A stretch of 64,000 nucleotides of DNA, taken from Bacillus sp. WMMC1349. Its GTDB lineage: Bacteria; Bacillota; Bacilli; Bacillales; Bacillaceae. The notes under the pieces are model-generated. The model was not told the DNA's origin, ran no database searches, and saw nothing but the letters and a program-made list of their open reading frames with translations. Shown here piece by piece: positions 26,004 to 34,330 of this stretch. Each line of letters opens with the position of its first letter. The first letter of the stretch is position 1. The stretch spans positions 2,338,001 to 2,402,000 of the forward strand of contig NZ_JABJUQ010000007.1 in NCBI RefSeq assembly GCF_013155385.1, in the 5' to 3' direction. The position numbers and the translations under genes are program-made.

Positions 26004-26897
26004 CTATAACTTAAAAATTATCCCCATAAGAGAATAGATAATTACAGTTGAAAAGAGAATCGTCATATGGAACAAGGAAAAAATAAACATTGATTTTGCC
26101 CATTTTTCAGCATTCATTTTTTTGTAACCCAAAAGACTTAACATAAGCCATAAAACCCCTAATAAAAGTGCTACTAACATAAGACCAATACTTAATGAAC
26201 CAAATAGAACGCTTATAGCAACCAATACAACTAAATAAATATTTGTTTGTATGTATGTTCTCTTTATCCCTTTGACAACAGGAAGCATAGGAACTTTTGC
26301 AGCTTTGTATTCCTCATGTTTTCGAATAGCTATCGCATAAAAATGTGGCATTTGCCAAATGACTGCAATCACAAAAAGTCCAATAATAGCAGGATGGGTG
26401 ATGTCTGGAAAAATAGCAGCCCATCCTAGAAGAGGTGGCATTGCTCCAGAAATACTACCGATTTCTGTATTGTAAACCGTTTTTCTCTTACTCAACATTG
26501 TATACGGGACAATATAAAAAAATAATCCTAGGAACCCTAGGAATGCTGCTAAAGATGATGCAAATGCAAGAATTATTATTCCAAAGGTAGACATAAAGAT
26601 ACCAAGCCATAATACTGTTCGGGGCTTTATTTCTCCTGTCACTGTAGGTCTGTTTTTAGTTCTCTCCATAATAGAATCAATATCACGATCATACAAGTTG
26701 TTAAAAGCTCCTGCAGCACCCATTACTAATACCGAACCGATTAATGCATATATTATTTCCGAAGTTTTTTCAAACAAGCTAAAATGATATGTATATAAAG
26801 CTAAAGTCAATCCAGCAAACATAGGAATTAAATTTGATTTTATAATCCCGATTTTAATAGTTTGTGCCAAAATTTTTGTTAGAGCCTGTTTCGGCAT
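26004..26897 (-). CDS. ctaB: protoheme IX farnesyltransferase (heme O synthase)
   Basis: Integral membrane prenyltransferase that attaches farnesyl to heme B, giving heme O for terminal oxidases. The 297-residue protein has about nine membrane helices. The diphosphate-binding motifs are NNLYDRDIDSIMERTKNRP and the YKAAKVPMLPVVKG loop. It stands alone, without ctaA or ctaCDEF, so it may be the second paralogue (ctaO-like) that many Bacillus carry. The ribosome-binding site AAGGGAAG is rather far from the ATG. Confidence 0.9.
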   Translation of the reverse strand: MPKQALTKILAQTIKIGIIKSNLIPMFAGLTLALYTYHFSLFEKTSEIIYALIGSVLVMGAAGAFNNLYDRDIDSIMERTKNRPTVTGEIKPRTVLWLGIFMSTFGIIILAFASSLAAFLGFLGLFFYIVPYTMLSKRKTVYNTEIGSISGAMPPLLGWAAIFPDITHPAIIGLFVIAVIWQMPHFYAIAIRKHEEYKAAKVPMLPVVKGIKRTYIQTNIYLVVLVAISVLFGSLSIGLMLVALLLGVLWLMLSLLGYKKMNAEKWAKSMFIFSLFHMTILFSTVIIYSLMGIIFKL

Positions 26898-27633
26898 TGT
26901 ATTGTTTTCTTCCCTTCATATTATTATTCTCATTCTTCCTATAAAAGAGTTTTTCGAATTTCTAAAATTTAAAAATGACAAAACTATAATAATCGTTAAA
27001 ATAATTTATATGTGGTAGATGAAAATTTATGAATGATCAACTCGGGGGATACATCATGTTGTATATAATTGGTATGTTAATTCTAACTGGTAAGATTGTC
27101 AAGAGATGCTGATTGGTTAAAGACTCGATCAGAAATAAATGAAAAACCGAGTTGATACTAATTTGTTTAACTATGTAAAATATTGATAGGTTAAATGAAT
27201 TAGTATTTTATATTTTTTGTAGATAAAAGTACAGAGTTCTGCAGGAAATTCGTGCAGAGTACATCTGCATAAAAAAGGCTTGCGAAGCTCTAAAATATCA
27301 TCTAATACTTTGAATCGTTAGGAATTCATGTATCTTCGTCTTGTTAAATAAAGACCTATTTAATTTTCCATCCAGTTAAATCCAAAAAAAGTGAGCAAAC
27401 TATATGATAGTTCGGCTTCAACTAATCCTATCTATAGCTGTGTCGAACCGGAATCGAGAGACCTCCAATCATTCTTTATGATGATCTGGAAACCAGAGCT
27501 GGAGAAATACCAATACCAGCATGTTGTATTTCTTTTAAAAAGCTATCCAAATCATAACTCAAGTTTTGACGCTTACAACCAAAGACATAACAAATCCAAC
27601 TTTGATTTAACAGGTTAAACAAAAAATAAACGA
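26898..27633. other. about 735 bases without a recognisable gene
   Basis: AT-rich DNA with short open stretches, such as a plus-strand frame at 27030-27111 (MNDQLGGYIMLYIIG...) and a minus-strand stretch at 27476-27640, none with family features. I see nothing I can support as a gene or RNA. Confidence 0.5.
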
Positions 27634-28062
27634 TCATCCCCTTACAATTTTTTCCCAAACTGAAAGTAAGTTATTTTTCTCAGCTGCTGTATAGTCAGTG
27701 TCTAATTGAAATACACACTTTTCATTCGCGTGTCTTGGTATTACATGAAAGTGCAGGTGTCTAATGCCTTGTTGAGCAAAATGCCCATTATCCGATAGTA
27801 TAGTGTAATCTTCACAGAGACCTGAGTTAATTAGTATTTGAGGAACCTTTATTAAAGAATCCATTATAGCATAAGATAGAGAAGGATCGTTTAGATGATC
27901 AAGTCTTTCAATATGTTTATTTGGTATAATTAATGTATGCCCATATGCAATAGGATTTATATCAAGAAATGCTGTTATATAGTCATTTTTATATACTTCA
28001 AAACACGAAATTTTTTGATTAACTATTTCACAAAATATACATTTTCCCATTTCACAACTCAT
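27634..28062 (-). CDS. HIT-family nucleotide hydrolase/transferase
   Basis: A 142-residue histidine-triad protein. The N-terminal zinc-site pair is CIFCEIVN, and the catalytic triad motif is HLHFHVIPRH, preceded by SDNGHFAQQGIRH. It probably cleaves a dinucleoside polyphosphate or aminoacyl-AMP; the substrate cannot be read from sequence. It follows the toxin-relic gene at 28052, overlapping it by about ten bases. Confidence 0.88.
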   Translation of the reverse strand: MSCEMGKCIFCEIVNQKISCFEVYKNDYITAFLDINPIAYGHTLIIPNKHIERLDHLNDPSLSYAIMDSLIKVPQILINSGLCEDYTILSDNGHFAQQGIRHLHFHVIPRHANEKCVFQLDTDYTAAEKNNLLSVWEKIVRG

Positions 28063-28651
28063 ACTTTGTTAAGTCTCCCTTTCTTTCTGACATTCTTTTC
28101 GAAATATCATAAAAAATAAAACACCCAGACAAAATAAAAAGATAAAAGTAATTCAGAAATGATACCATAGAATATAAAGGTATAATATCATATAAAAAGC
28201 CTGTATTAATTGGCAACGATATTACTGACAATAACAAATATTGTAAGAACGGTATTATATCTTGTATTCTTTTGTATAATAAAGCAACCACAGCTTCCCT
28301 GCCAAGTGCACCATTAGCAGAAGCATCATGTGCCGCCTCCTTTCCTAATTTAATATACTGTTTATCGGAGACGACTGTAGGGTCATAAACTGTTTTGTTA
28401 AACTCAGTCGCTTTCCATCCTGTTATTTCTCCAGTTTTTCCATCAATAGATGGCACTTGATAACTTATCTTTTCAACTCCTGGCATGGACGGGTGTCGTT
28501 TATTATTTAATACATTGACTTCATTCTTATAAAATTCATCCTTGTTATGTGCCCGTCTCCTTGGAACAGAGGGATCAACATTTTTTATGTGGTTTTCTAA
28601 ATTAGATGAAAATTTAACATCTCTCGCACCACTACCACGAGCAAACTTCAT
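28052..28651 (-). CDS. orphan toxin-tip fragment fused to a membrane segment
   Basis: A 199-residue frame. Residues 1-125 (MKFARGSGARDVKFSSNLEN, then VPRRRAHNKDEF and KLGKEAAHDASANGALGRE) look like the conserved linker plus most of a polymorphic-toxin C-terminal domain. After GALGRE the sequence changes to three hydrophobic helices (residues about 135-190) ending in a charged tail. No toxin body precedes it. The fusion probably arose by deletion; the membrane part could come from an immunity protein. Whether it is expressed is unknown. Confidence 0.5.
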   Translation of the reverse strand: MKFARGSGARDVKFSSNLENHIKNVDPSVPRRRAHNKDEFYKNEVNVLNNKRHPSMPGVEKISYQVPSIDGKTGEITGWKATEFNKTVYDPTVVSDKQYIKLGKEAAHDASANGALGREAVVALLYKRIQDIIPFLQYLLLSVISLPINTGFLYDIIPLYSMVSFLNYFYLFILSGCFIFYDISKRMSERKGDLTKYEL

Positions 28652-28840
28652 AATCCCATGGCCGATTTCACCTCAACGATAAGAATTATACAGATTTATC
28701 CACCGAATGATTGTATATCTCTTCAATTTTAGAACAGTTAAGAAAAGATCTGAATAGACCCTTAGGCCTTTCTTTTGTGAAGATCGCTTAATTAAGAATG
28801 GTGACGATATGGAGTTGCAAAGTTTAAGAGGTGGAGTTCT

Positions 28841-29074
28841 TTAGTGTAATGCATAATTCTCGGTTCTTTTATCATGCTCCATTAGAGAAACAGCAAGGAT
28901 ATTCTCAATCGTAAACGTCTTTGTTTGCCTGCTCTTTAAACAATAAGCCCGAATATAGCCTTTATTAATTTGACGAACAATGATTAATCTTTTTGAAAGT
29001 TGGCCATCTCTTCTCATATAGATCATATCTATAGCTGTTTTCTCTTTAATTGAAAGATTTAACATCAAATTCAT
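28841..29074 (-). CDS. WYL-like small protein under LexA control
   Basis: A 77-residue protein, MNLMLNLSIKEKTAIDMIYM..., with RLIIVRQINKGYIRAYCLKS and RQTKTFTIENILAV, resembling the short WYL-type proteins that accompany YolD/UvrX-like SOS genes in Bacillus. Strong ribosome-binding site AAGGAGGAGGAG. A perfect LexA half-site pair (GAAC-N4-GTTC) lies 33 bases upstream. YolD and UvrX are not present here, so it is an orphan; a broken copy is at 8306-8475. Confidence 0.75.
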   Translation of the reverse strand: MNLMLNLSIKEKTAIDMIYMRRDGQLSKRLIIVRQINKGYIRAYCLKSRQTKTFTIENILAVSLMEHDKRTENYALH

Positions 29075-29106
29075 GTGCTCCTCCTCCTTCTTACTCTATT
29101 TTACAG

Positions 29107-29145
29107 GAACACTCGTTCTGTTTCAATATGGATAGGAATGTTTGT
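29107..29145. promoter_or_regulatory. LexA (DinR) boxes
   Basis: GAACACTCGTTC at 29107-29118 is a perfect GAAC-N4-GTTC. A second, one-mismatch site (minus strand CGAACAAACATTCC) lies near 29131-29144. Both precede the WYL-like gene. The remaining 29146-29475 stretch holds a 19-base repeat (29267-29285, also at 14843-14861) and no gene. Confidence 0.75.
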
Positions 29146-29475
29146 TCGCGATATCTGTTTATCATGTTTTGTTGTGGATACCAAACTCATTGTTATTGAA
29201 TGTTAAGCGAAGGGTTCTTTTTTTGGGATGAAGGTAAAAGATTGGTGGTCAAAAGCACGAAATATTCTGTCTACCTTTAGGGGAGTAGGTAGCCACGGGT
29301 TTCCCAAATCATTAAATTAGGATAGACACAGCCTTTTCAACTGTGTCCATATCCAATCGGTCCATATGTAAATCAAAACTTGTACATCCTACATTATTAT
29401 AGGGTTAGGGCATCATTTAAGTGTAACAATAGTCAACAACAACTTAGAAGACCGGTGTTACCAGCCCTTTCATGC

Positions 29476-30327
29476 TCATTTGTTTTGTTTTTTTAGAAAT
29501 GCCATCACCGCTTTTGTCATATCCCGCGCTTCTTTTGGTGCATCTGGAGAACCGAACATCTTATTTAAATCACTGTGAGATAAGTTTTTCACTTGATAAA
29601 CAAAATCAGATCCTTTCACCTTGTTTAAAGTTCTGGCGAATTGATAGACAGAAGGATTTTCCCAGCGCGTAACCATAAAAGCCGGAGGCAAATTTGAGTT
29701 GTTCATATAGGTAAGCGGTGATGCTTCTGTCCACACCTTTTGATTGGTGCCAAACACCTTTTTGTAAGACGGAATCGCTTCAATGAATTGTTTCACATTC
29801 ATAGGTCCATCTAATACAACAATCGAATGTAGTGATGCGGGTGCAAGACCAACACGATCTAAATATCTTGGATCTGTGGCAATTAAGCCTGTCAGATGCC
29901 CTCCGGCAGAATGCCCCATGACATTTATTTTTGTTTGATCCATTTGATAGTCATCTGCATGGTCCATCACCCATTTAATTGCCTTAGCAACATCATAGGC
30001 CATATCATTATACTGAGCATCTGGATGAAGTCGATAATTTACAGACACGAAAACATAACCGTTTTCTGTAAAAAACGCCGGCTTTGATGCAACATTGCTC
30101 TTATCTCCGCCTGTCCATCCCCCTCCATGAATGTAGATGAGAACAGGATGTTTTTCTTTGTTAGCCGTCTGCGGTGTATAAATATCTAATACTTGTTTGT
30201 CATCTTTTGCATAATGAATATTTTCCTTATCCTTATCCTTTTCTTTTTCCTTTTCGTTATCTGCAGTACATCCGAATAAACCTAGCAATATTGTAACTAA
30301 TGCTGCCCATTTAATCATTCGTCTCAA
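29476..30327 (-). CDS. alpha/beta-hydrolase esterase lipoprotein
   Basis: A 283-residue exported esterase. Signal MRRMIKWAALVTILLGLFGC with lipobox LFGC, then a Lys/Asp/Glu-rich tether (EKEKEKDKDKEN). The oxyanion-hole motif is YIHGGGWTGGD, the nucleophile elbow GHSAGGHLTG, a later Asp in VVLDGPM, and the probable catalytic His in NLSHSDLN: the hormone-sensitive-lipase/BD-FAE type fold. The start is TTG 30327, seven bases after AAAGGTG. Anchored on the outer face of the membrane; substrate unknown. 30328-30714 contains no gene. Confidence 0.85.
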   Translation of the reverse strand: MRRMIKWAALVTILLGLFGCTADNEKEKEKDKDKENIHYAKDDKQVLDIYTPQTANKEKHPVLIYIHGGGWTGGDKSNVASKPAFFTENGYVFVSVNYRLHPDAQYNDMAYDVAKAIKWVMDHADDYQMDQTKINVMGHSAGGHLTGLIATDPRYLDRVGLAPASLHSIVVLDGPMNVKQFIEAIPSYKKVFGTNQKVWTEASPLTYMNNSNLPPAFMVTRWENPSVYQFARTLNKVKGSDFVYQVKNLSHSDLNKMFGSPDAPKEARDMTKAVMAFLKKQNK

Positions 30328-30714
30328 TTTAAAACACCTTTCTTCTTTAGCAATGTTGTATTAGAGTCCCGTCATCTATATTAAAAAACACGACATGTTT
30401 GTGCTCCCCAGCACCATTAAAAGAGATTTTGATAATGTCCTTAAATGGATTTTGGCAGTTTCAACAACATTCACTCCCCTTTCTCTTAACCTTAAAGCTA
30501 TATCTTTCATTATACAACTACATCTATTCATTTTGAAAATGCTTGAGAACAGGAAAATAAGTCAATAAGAGAGAACGATTAAAATATTATGTATTCGTGA
30601 TCACTCCAAACACACCATAACAAAATGTTCCTTATTATCTTTCTGTTATTTTTTCTATGAAACTTTAAAAATAGAAAGTAAGCATTAAGTTTTTAAATTT
30701 ATATTTTAAATTGA

Positions 30715-31257
30715 ATGGTAGTAAAAATATTCTGTAAGCAAATGAATCGATTGATTTCAACATTAAAGATTTCGAAATTTTTGTTAATGTTAACAGGGAT
30801 ATGGATGTATTGTGGCAACCTTTTGTTGCCAGGGCACTCTTTTACATGGACTAAAATCCAAGTTTTTGGGCACACAAAAATATACATACCTCATTTATCG
30901 ACTTTCCAATTTACTATTATTCTAACCATTCCACTATTTTTACTCACTCTAATTGGCATAGGACGATTCATCTCTATATTAGAAACGATGCTGGCAAAGA
31001 AAACTCCATTTCATAGTGAAGTCGTTTCTATATTTAGAAAATTCAGCAAAATGATTTTATATTTCGGCTTTCTAAAGCTTGTTATCAGTATAATTGGCGG
31101 ATTATTTAACCTATACCCAGAGAATCTTTATACAGAGGAAGTGGTTATCTTATTTTTTCCAGCCGATTATCTACTTGGTTCACTTATTATGATGGGAGTA
31201 GCCTATATTTTAAAGCTTGGGATCTCAATTAAATCAGAAAATGATATGTTTGTTTAA
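30715..31257 (+). CDS. DUF2975-like membrane protein
   Basis: A 180-residue protein with four predicted membrane helices (about 20-38, 60-85, 110-130, 145-168) and the central ETMLAKKTPFHSEVVSIFRKF loop, typical of DUF2975/YoaS-like proteins. Such genes usually sit directly before a small Cro/CI-type regulator, and a broken one follows here 12 bases downstream. The start is uncertain; ATG 30742 (MNRLISTLK) is an alternative. No clear ribosome-binding site precedes either. Confidence 0.7.
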   Translation: MVVKIFCKQMNRLISTLKISKFLLMLTGIWMYCGNLLLPGHSFTWTKIQVFGHTKIYIPHLSTFQFTIILTIPLFLLTLIGIGRFISILETMLAKKTPFHSEVVSIFRKFSKMILYFGFLKLVISIIGGLFNLYPENLYTEEVVILFFPADYLLGSLIMMGVAYILKLGISIKSENDMFV

Positions 31258-31269
31258 AAGGAGATTCTC

Positions 31270-31475
31270 ATGAAAATAATCGTTCGATTAGACAAGGTAA
31301 TGGCCGAACGGAAGATGTCATTACATGAAAGATCGAAAAAAGTTGGGGTAATAAAATATCGATGTTAAAAACAGGAAAGGCGAAAGGTGTAAGATTCAAA
31401 ACTCTGTCCGCCATTTGCAAAGCCTTAAATTGTCAGCCTAGAGATATTTTAGAGTATAGTGAGGAAGAAGAATAG
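31270..31475 (+). pseudogene. frameshifted YozG-like HTH regulator
   Basis: ATG 31270 after AGGAG opens MKIIVRLDKVMAERKMSLHE up to KKVG, then the frame is lost at about 31,335. Another frame continues ISMLKTGKAKGVRFKTLSAI, CKALNCQPRDILEYSEEEE and stop. Together they are the small Cro/CI-family regulator that partners DUF2975 proteins. A short deletion removed part of the recognition helix. Confidence 0.8.
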
Positions 31476-31646
31476 CCTGCCTTGGAAACTCGCAAACAAA
31501 CGTTTTAAAAGGGGCGAGACGAGAATGAGATACCGCCCCCTTTTTGCCATCATTATATGTCTGGAAAGCTAAAGTCAGCCGACAACTAAATGACAAGTAT
31601 AATGAAAGGTTCTGTACTAAACTCAACACTTGTAAGAGAGTTTAAA

Positions 31647-33068
31647 TTATTCTTGTTTCATCATTGCTTCTTTTGGTACACCGAAAAAGTATGTTGTGAA
31701 AAATCCACCAAAATAACCTACAATTAGACCCATGATATATTTCCAGATTCCACCTTGAATAAGTGGAATTAAAGCCACACCAGACGGTCCGATTGCCATT
31801 GCCCCAACTTGGCCAAATAATCCAATTGCTGCTCCGCCAATACCGCCACCGATACAGGCTGTTATAAATGGACGACCTAAAGGCAAAGTGACCCCATAAA
31901 TCAATGGTTCACCAATTCCAAGAATACCTACAGGAAGTGCACCTTTGATCATATTTGTTAAAGATTTATTTTTTCGGCAGCGTATCCATAAGGCAATAGC
32001 CGCTCCAACTTGTCCTGCACCTGCCATTGCAAGGATTGGAAGCAATTGTGTCATTCCTGATGTATGAATCATCTCCATGTGGATGGGGATTAATACTTGG
32101 TGTAATCCTAACATTACAAGCGGTAAAAATGTTGCGCCAAGTACAAATCCGGCAAAGACACCGCCGCGCGCTAGCACCCATTCAATTGAACCAATTAAAT
32201 GATGTGAAACAAATCCGGCAAAAGGCATAATCAAGAAAATGGTGATTAAACCTGCAATAAGTAATACAATAGTAGGTGTCACAATAATATCAATTGCGTC
32301 AGGAATCACTTTACGTAATTGTTTTTCTAACAGTGCTAAAATCCAGACCGCTAATAATACCCCGATTACTCCCCCTTGCCCGTTCATTAATGGTTGTCCA
32401 GTAAAGATATTTTGAATAGGAGCCTCTGGCGTCATCCCTGTTAAAAGTGTTGTTCCACCAATGACTCCACCGAGTGCTGGTGTCGCACCAAACTCTTTTG
32501 CTGCATAAATCCCTACATAAATAACCAAATAGAAGAAAATTGCATTTTTAATAACAGATAATATGGTTACGTACTGATTCCAAGTATCTCCGTCTAAATG
32601 ACCTGCAGTAATATTATTTGATAAAATAGACCCGATACCAGCGATCAATCCTGCCCCAACAAATGCGGGAATAAGCGGAATGAAAATGTTTCCAATTTTT
32701 CTTAAGATATTTTTTAGTGGTGTGTTGTTCTTTTTCTTTAATTCTGCTTTCATATCAGCCCCTTTTTCTTGCAACTTTTCTGCAGAAAGAGTTACGGATT
32801 GACTAGTTGTCCCTTTCCCTTCTGCCAATATAAGACCTACTTGCTCAGCTACCTTTGTCACAACACCCGGTCCAAGGATGATTTGATATGTTTCATGATC
32901 AACTACCCCAAGAACTCCATCGATTTTTTTTAAAGTTTCTTCATTTATTAAATGACGATTTACCGGAGTTAAGCGAAGACGTGTCATGCAGTTTGTGTAT
33001 GACGCAATATTTTCCGCGCCACCAACCGCTTCCAATATTTGATGAGCTAAGTTTTTATATTTACTCAT
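31647..33068 (-). CDS. murP: PTS N-acetylmuramic acid transporter, EIIBC
   Basis: A 473-residue PTS permease. The EIIB domain (residues 1-90) has the phospho-cysteine motif SYTNCMTRLRL (Cys27). A linker leads to the EIIC domain with about ten helices, GIGEPLIYGVTLPLGRPF and LGLHQVLIPIHMEMI. There is no EIIA domain, as in MurP, which borrows EIIA-Glc. It is 26 bases downstream of murQ, which supports MurNAc as the substrate. It presumably imports MurNAc released by wall turnover as MurNAc-6-phosphate. Confidence 0.88.
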   Translation of the reverse strand: MSKYKNLAHQILEAVGGAENIASYTNCMTRLRLTPVNRHLINEETLKKIDGVLGVVDHETYQIILGPGVVTKVAEQVGLILAEGKGTTSQSVTLSAEKLQEKGADMKAELKKKNNTPLKNILRKIGNIFIPLIPAFVGAGLIAGIGSILSNNITAGHLDGDTWNQYVTILSVIKNAIFFYLVIYVGIYAAKEFGATPALGGVIGGTTLLTGMTPEAPIQNIFTGQPLMNGQGGVIGVLLAVWILALLEKQLRKVIPDAIDIIVTPTIVLLIAGLITIFLIMPFAGFVSHHLIGSIEWVLARGGVFAGFVLGATFLPLVMLGLHQVLIPIHMEMIHTSGMTQLLPILAMAGAGQVGAAIALWIRCRKNKSLTNMIKGALPVGILGIGEPLIYGVTLPLGRPFITACIGGGIGGAAIGLFGQVGAMAIGPSGVALIPLIQGGIWKYIMGLIVGYFGGFFTTYFFGVPKEAMMKQE

Positions 33069-33094
33069 AACCTCTCCTCCTAAATAGTGTTTCT

Positions 33095-33982
33095 TTATTT
33101 TATGGCTCGGCGAACAAATCCTTGTGTTTCTGTTAATTTTTGAATCGCTTCTTCTTTCGTAAGACCTGCTAAAATCATCACAATTGCAATTTTTGGTTTG
33201 TTGTCAGCTTTTAATAAGTAACACTCTGCTGTTTCAGCATCACAAGATGTCGCTTCCATCACAATCCGTTTTGCCCGTTCTACTAGTTTTATATTTGTTA
33301 ACTTCAAATCTACCATTAAATTCCCATACACTTTTCCAATGCCTATCATTGAAGCTGTTGAAAGCATGTTACATATTAATTTTTGTGATGTCCCTGATTT
33401 TAAACGTGTTGAGCCTGTTAATACTTCCGGTCCATTTACAACCTCAATTGAAATGTTCGCGATTTTTCCGATGACTGTATCTTTGTTGCAACAGACACCC
33501 ACTGTTGACGCTCCTATTGAATTAGCATATTCTAAGCCACCGATTACATATGGTGTTCGCCCACTTGCTGCAAGACCGACGACAATATCCCGATCAGATA
33601 AATGAATGTTTTTCAAATCATCAACACCTAATTCTTGACGATCTTCAGCACCTTCTACTGCTTTAATAAACGCTTTTTCTCCGCCAGCAATTAATCCGAT
33701 GACTTCTTCCGGGTTTGTCCCGAACGTTGGAGGACACTCAACAGCATCTAATAAACCAATACGACCACTCGTTCCAGCACCTATATAAATTAAACGCCCC
33801 CCTTTTTTTTTCGCGGCTATAATGGCTTCAACCGCTTTTGCAATTTGTTGCAACTGTTGTTTCACTGCTTTTGCAACTTTTTCATCCTCTTCATTCATAA
33901 CTGTTAATACTTCGATTGTTGACATTTCGTCTACATTTAGCGTTTTTTCATTACGAGTTTCTGTTGTTAAATTCTCAAACAT
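33095..33982 (-). CDS. murQ: N-acetylmuramic acid 6-phosphate etherase
   Basis: A 295-residue SIS-domain enzyme that cleaves the lactyl ether of MurNAc-6-P, giving GlcNAc-6-P and lactate. Signature segments: GRLIYIGAGTSGRIGLLDAV, ECPPTFGTNPEEVIGLIAGG, GLAASGRTPYVIGGLEYA and the C-terminal CDAETAECYLLKAD. The start is ATG 33980-33982 (MFENLTTETRN), eight bases after AAGGG. No murR-type regulator adjoins it. A cre site and a possible GntR-type operator lie upstream. Confidence 0.95.
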   Translation of the reverse strand: MFENLTTETRNEKTLNVDEMSTIEVLTVMNEEDEKVAKAVKQQLQQIAKAVEAIIAAKKKGGRLIYIGAGTSGRIGLLDAVECPPTFGTNPEEVIGLIAGGEKAFIKAVEGAEDRQELGVDDLKNIHLSDRDIVVGLAASGRTPYVIGGLEYANSIGASTVGVCCNKDTVIGKIANISIEVVNGPEVLTGSTRLKSGTSQKLICNMLSTASMIGIGKVYGNLMVDLKLTNIKLVERAKRIVMEATSCDAETAECYLLKADNKPKIAIVMILAGLTKEEAIQKLTETQGFVRRAIK

Positions 33983-34072
33983 CATCATCACCCTTATTTT
34001 TTAAAATGAACGGCTTCTTTCAATCGATATACCCTAAAATTTAATAGACTTTATAGTCAAATGGGCCTTCAT

Positions 34073-34123
34073 TGAAAGCGCTAACACCAGTATAGAATAT
34101 TATACCACTAGTTGTCTATACCA
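34073..34123 (-). promoter_or_regulatory. murQP promoter region with cre site and putative GntR-type operator
   Basis: 34073-34086 (TGAAAGCGCTAACA) matches the CcpA cre consensus perfectly. 34101-34123 carries, on the minus strand, TGGTATAGACAACTAGTGG, which resembles the operator of the NagR/YvoA type. It abuts TATAAT at 34099-34104. Catabolite repression plus amino-sugar-responsive repression would suit the operon; the repressor gene is not in this window. Confidence 0.6.
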
Positions 34124-34330
34124 TTTAAAATAGTATCTCTCCATTTGGATTCTTTAAGTTTAAGATATGATTCAGATCATGAAGATAGAAGCAGCGATTG
34201 ACGAACAATTTCAACTTAGTTTTAGAAGTATCATGAAAACAGGCTCATCCAAAACAAACTTTTTGAACAGGTATGAAGCATGACTAATATATTATTAGTG
34301 CCAACCGTTACCGCAGAAGGAGCGAAATCA

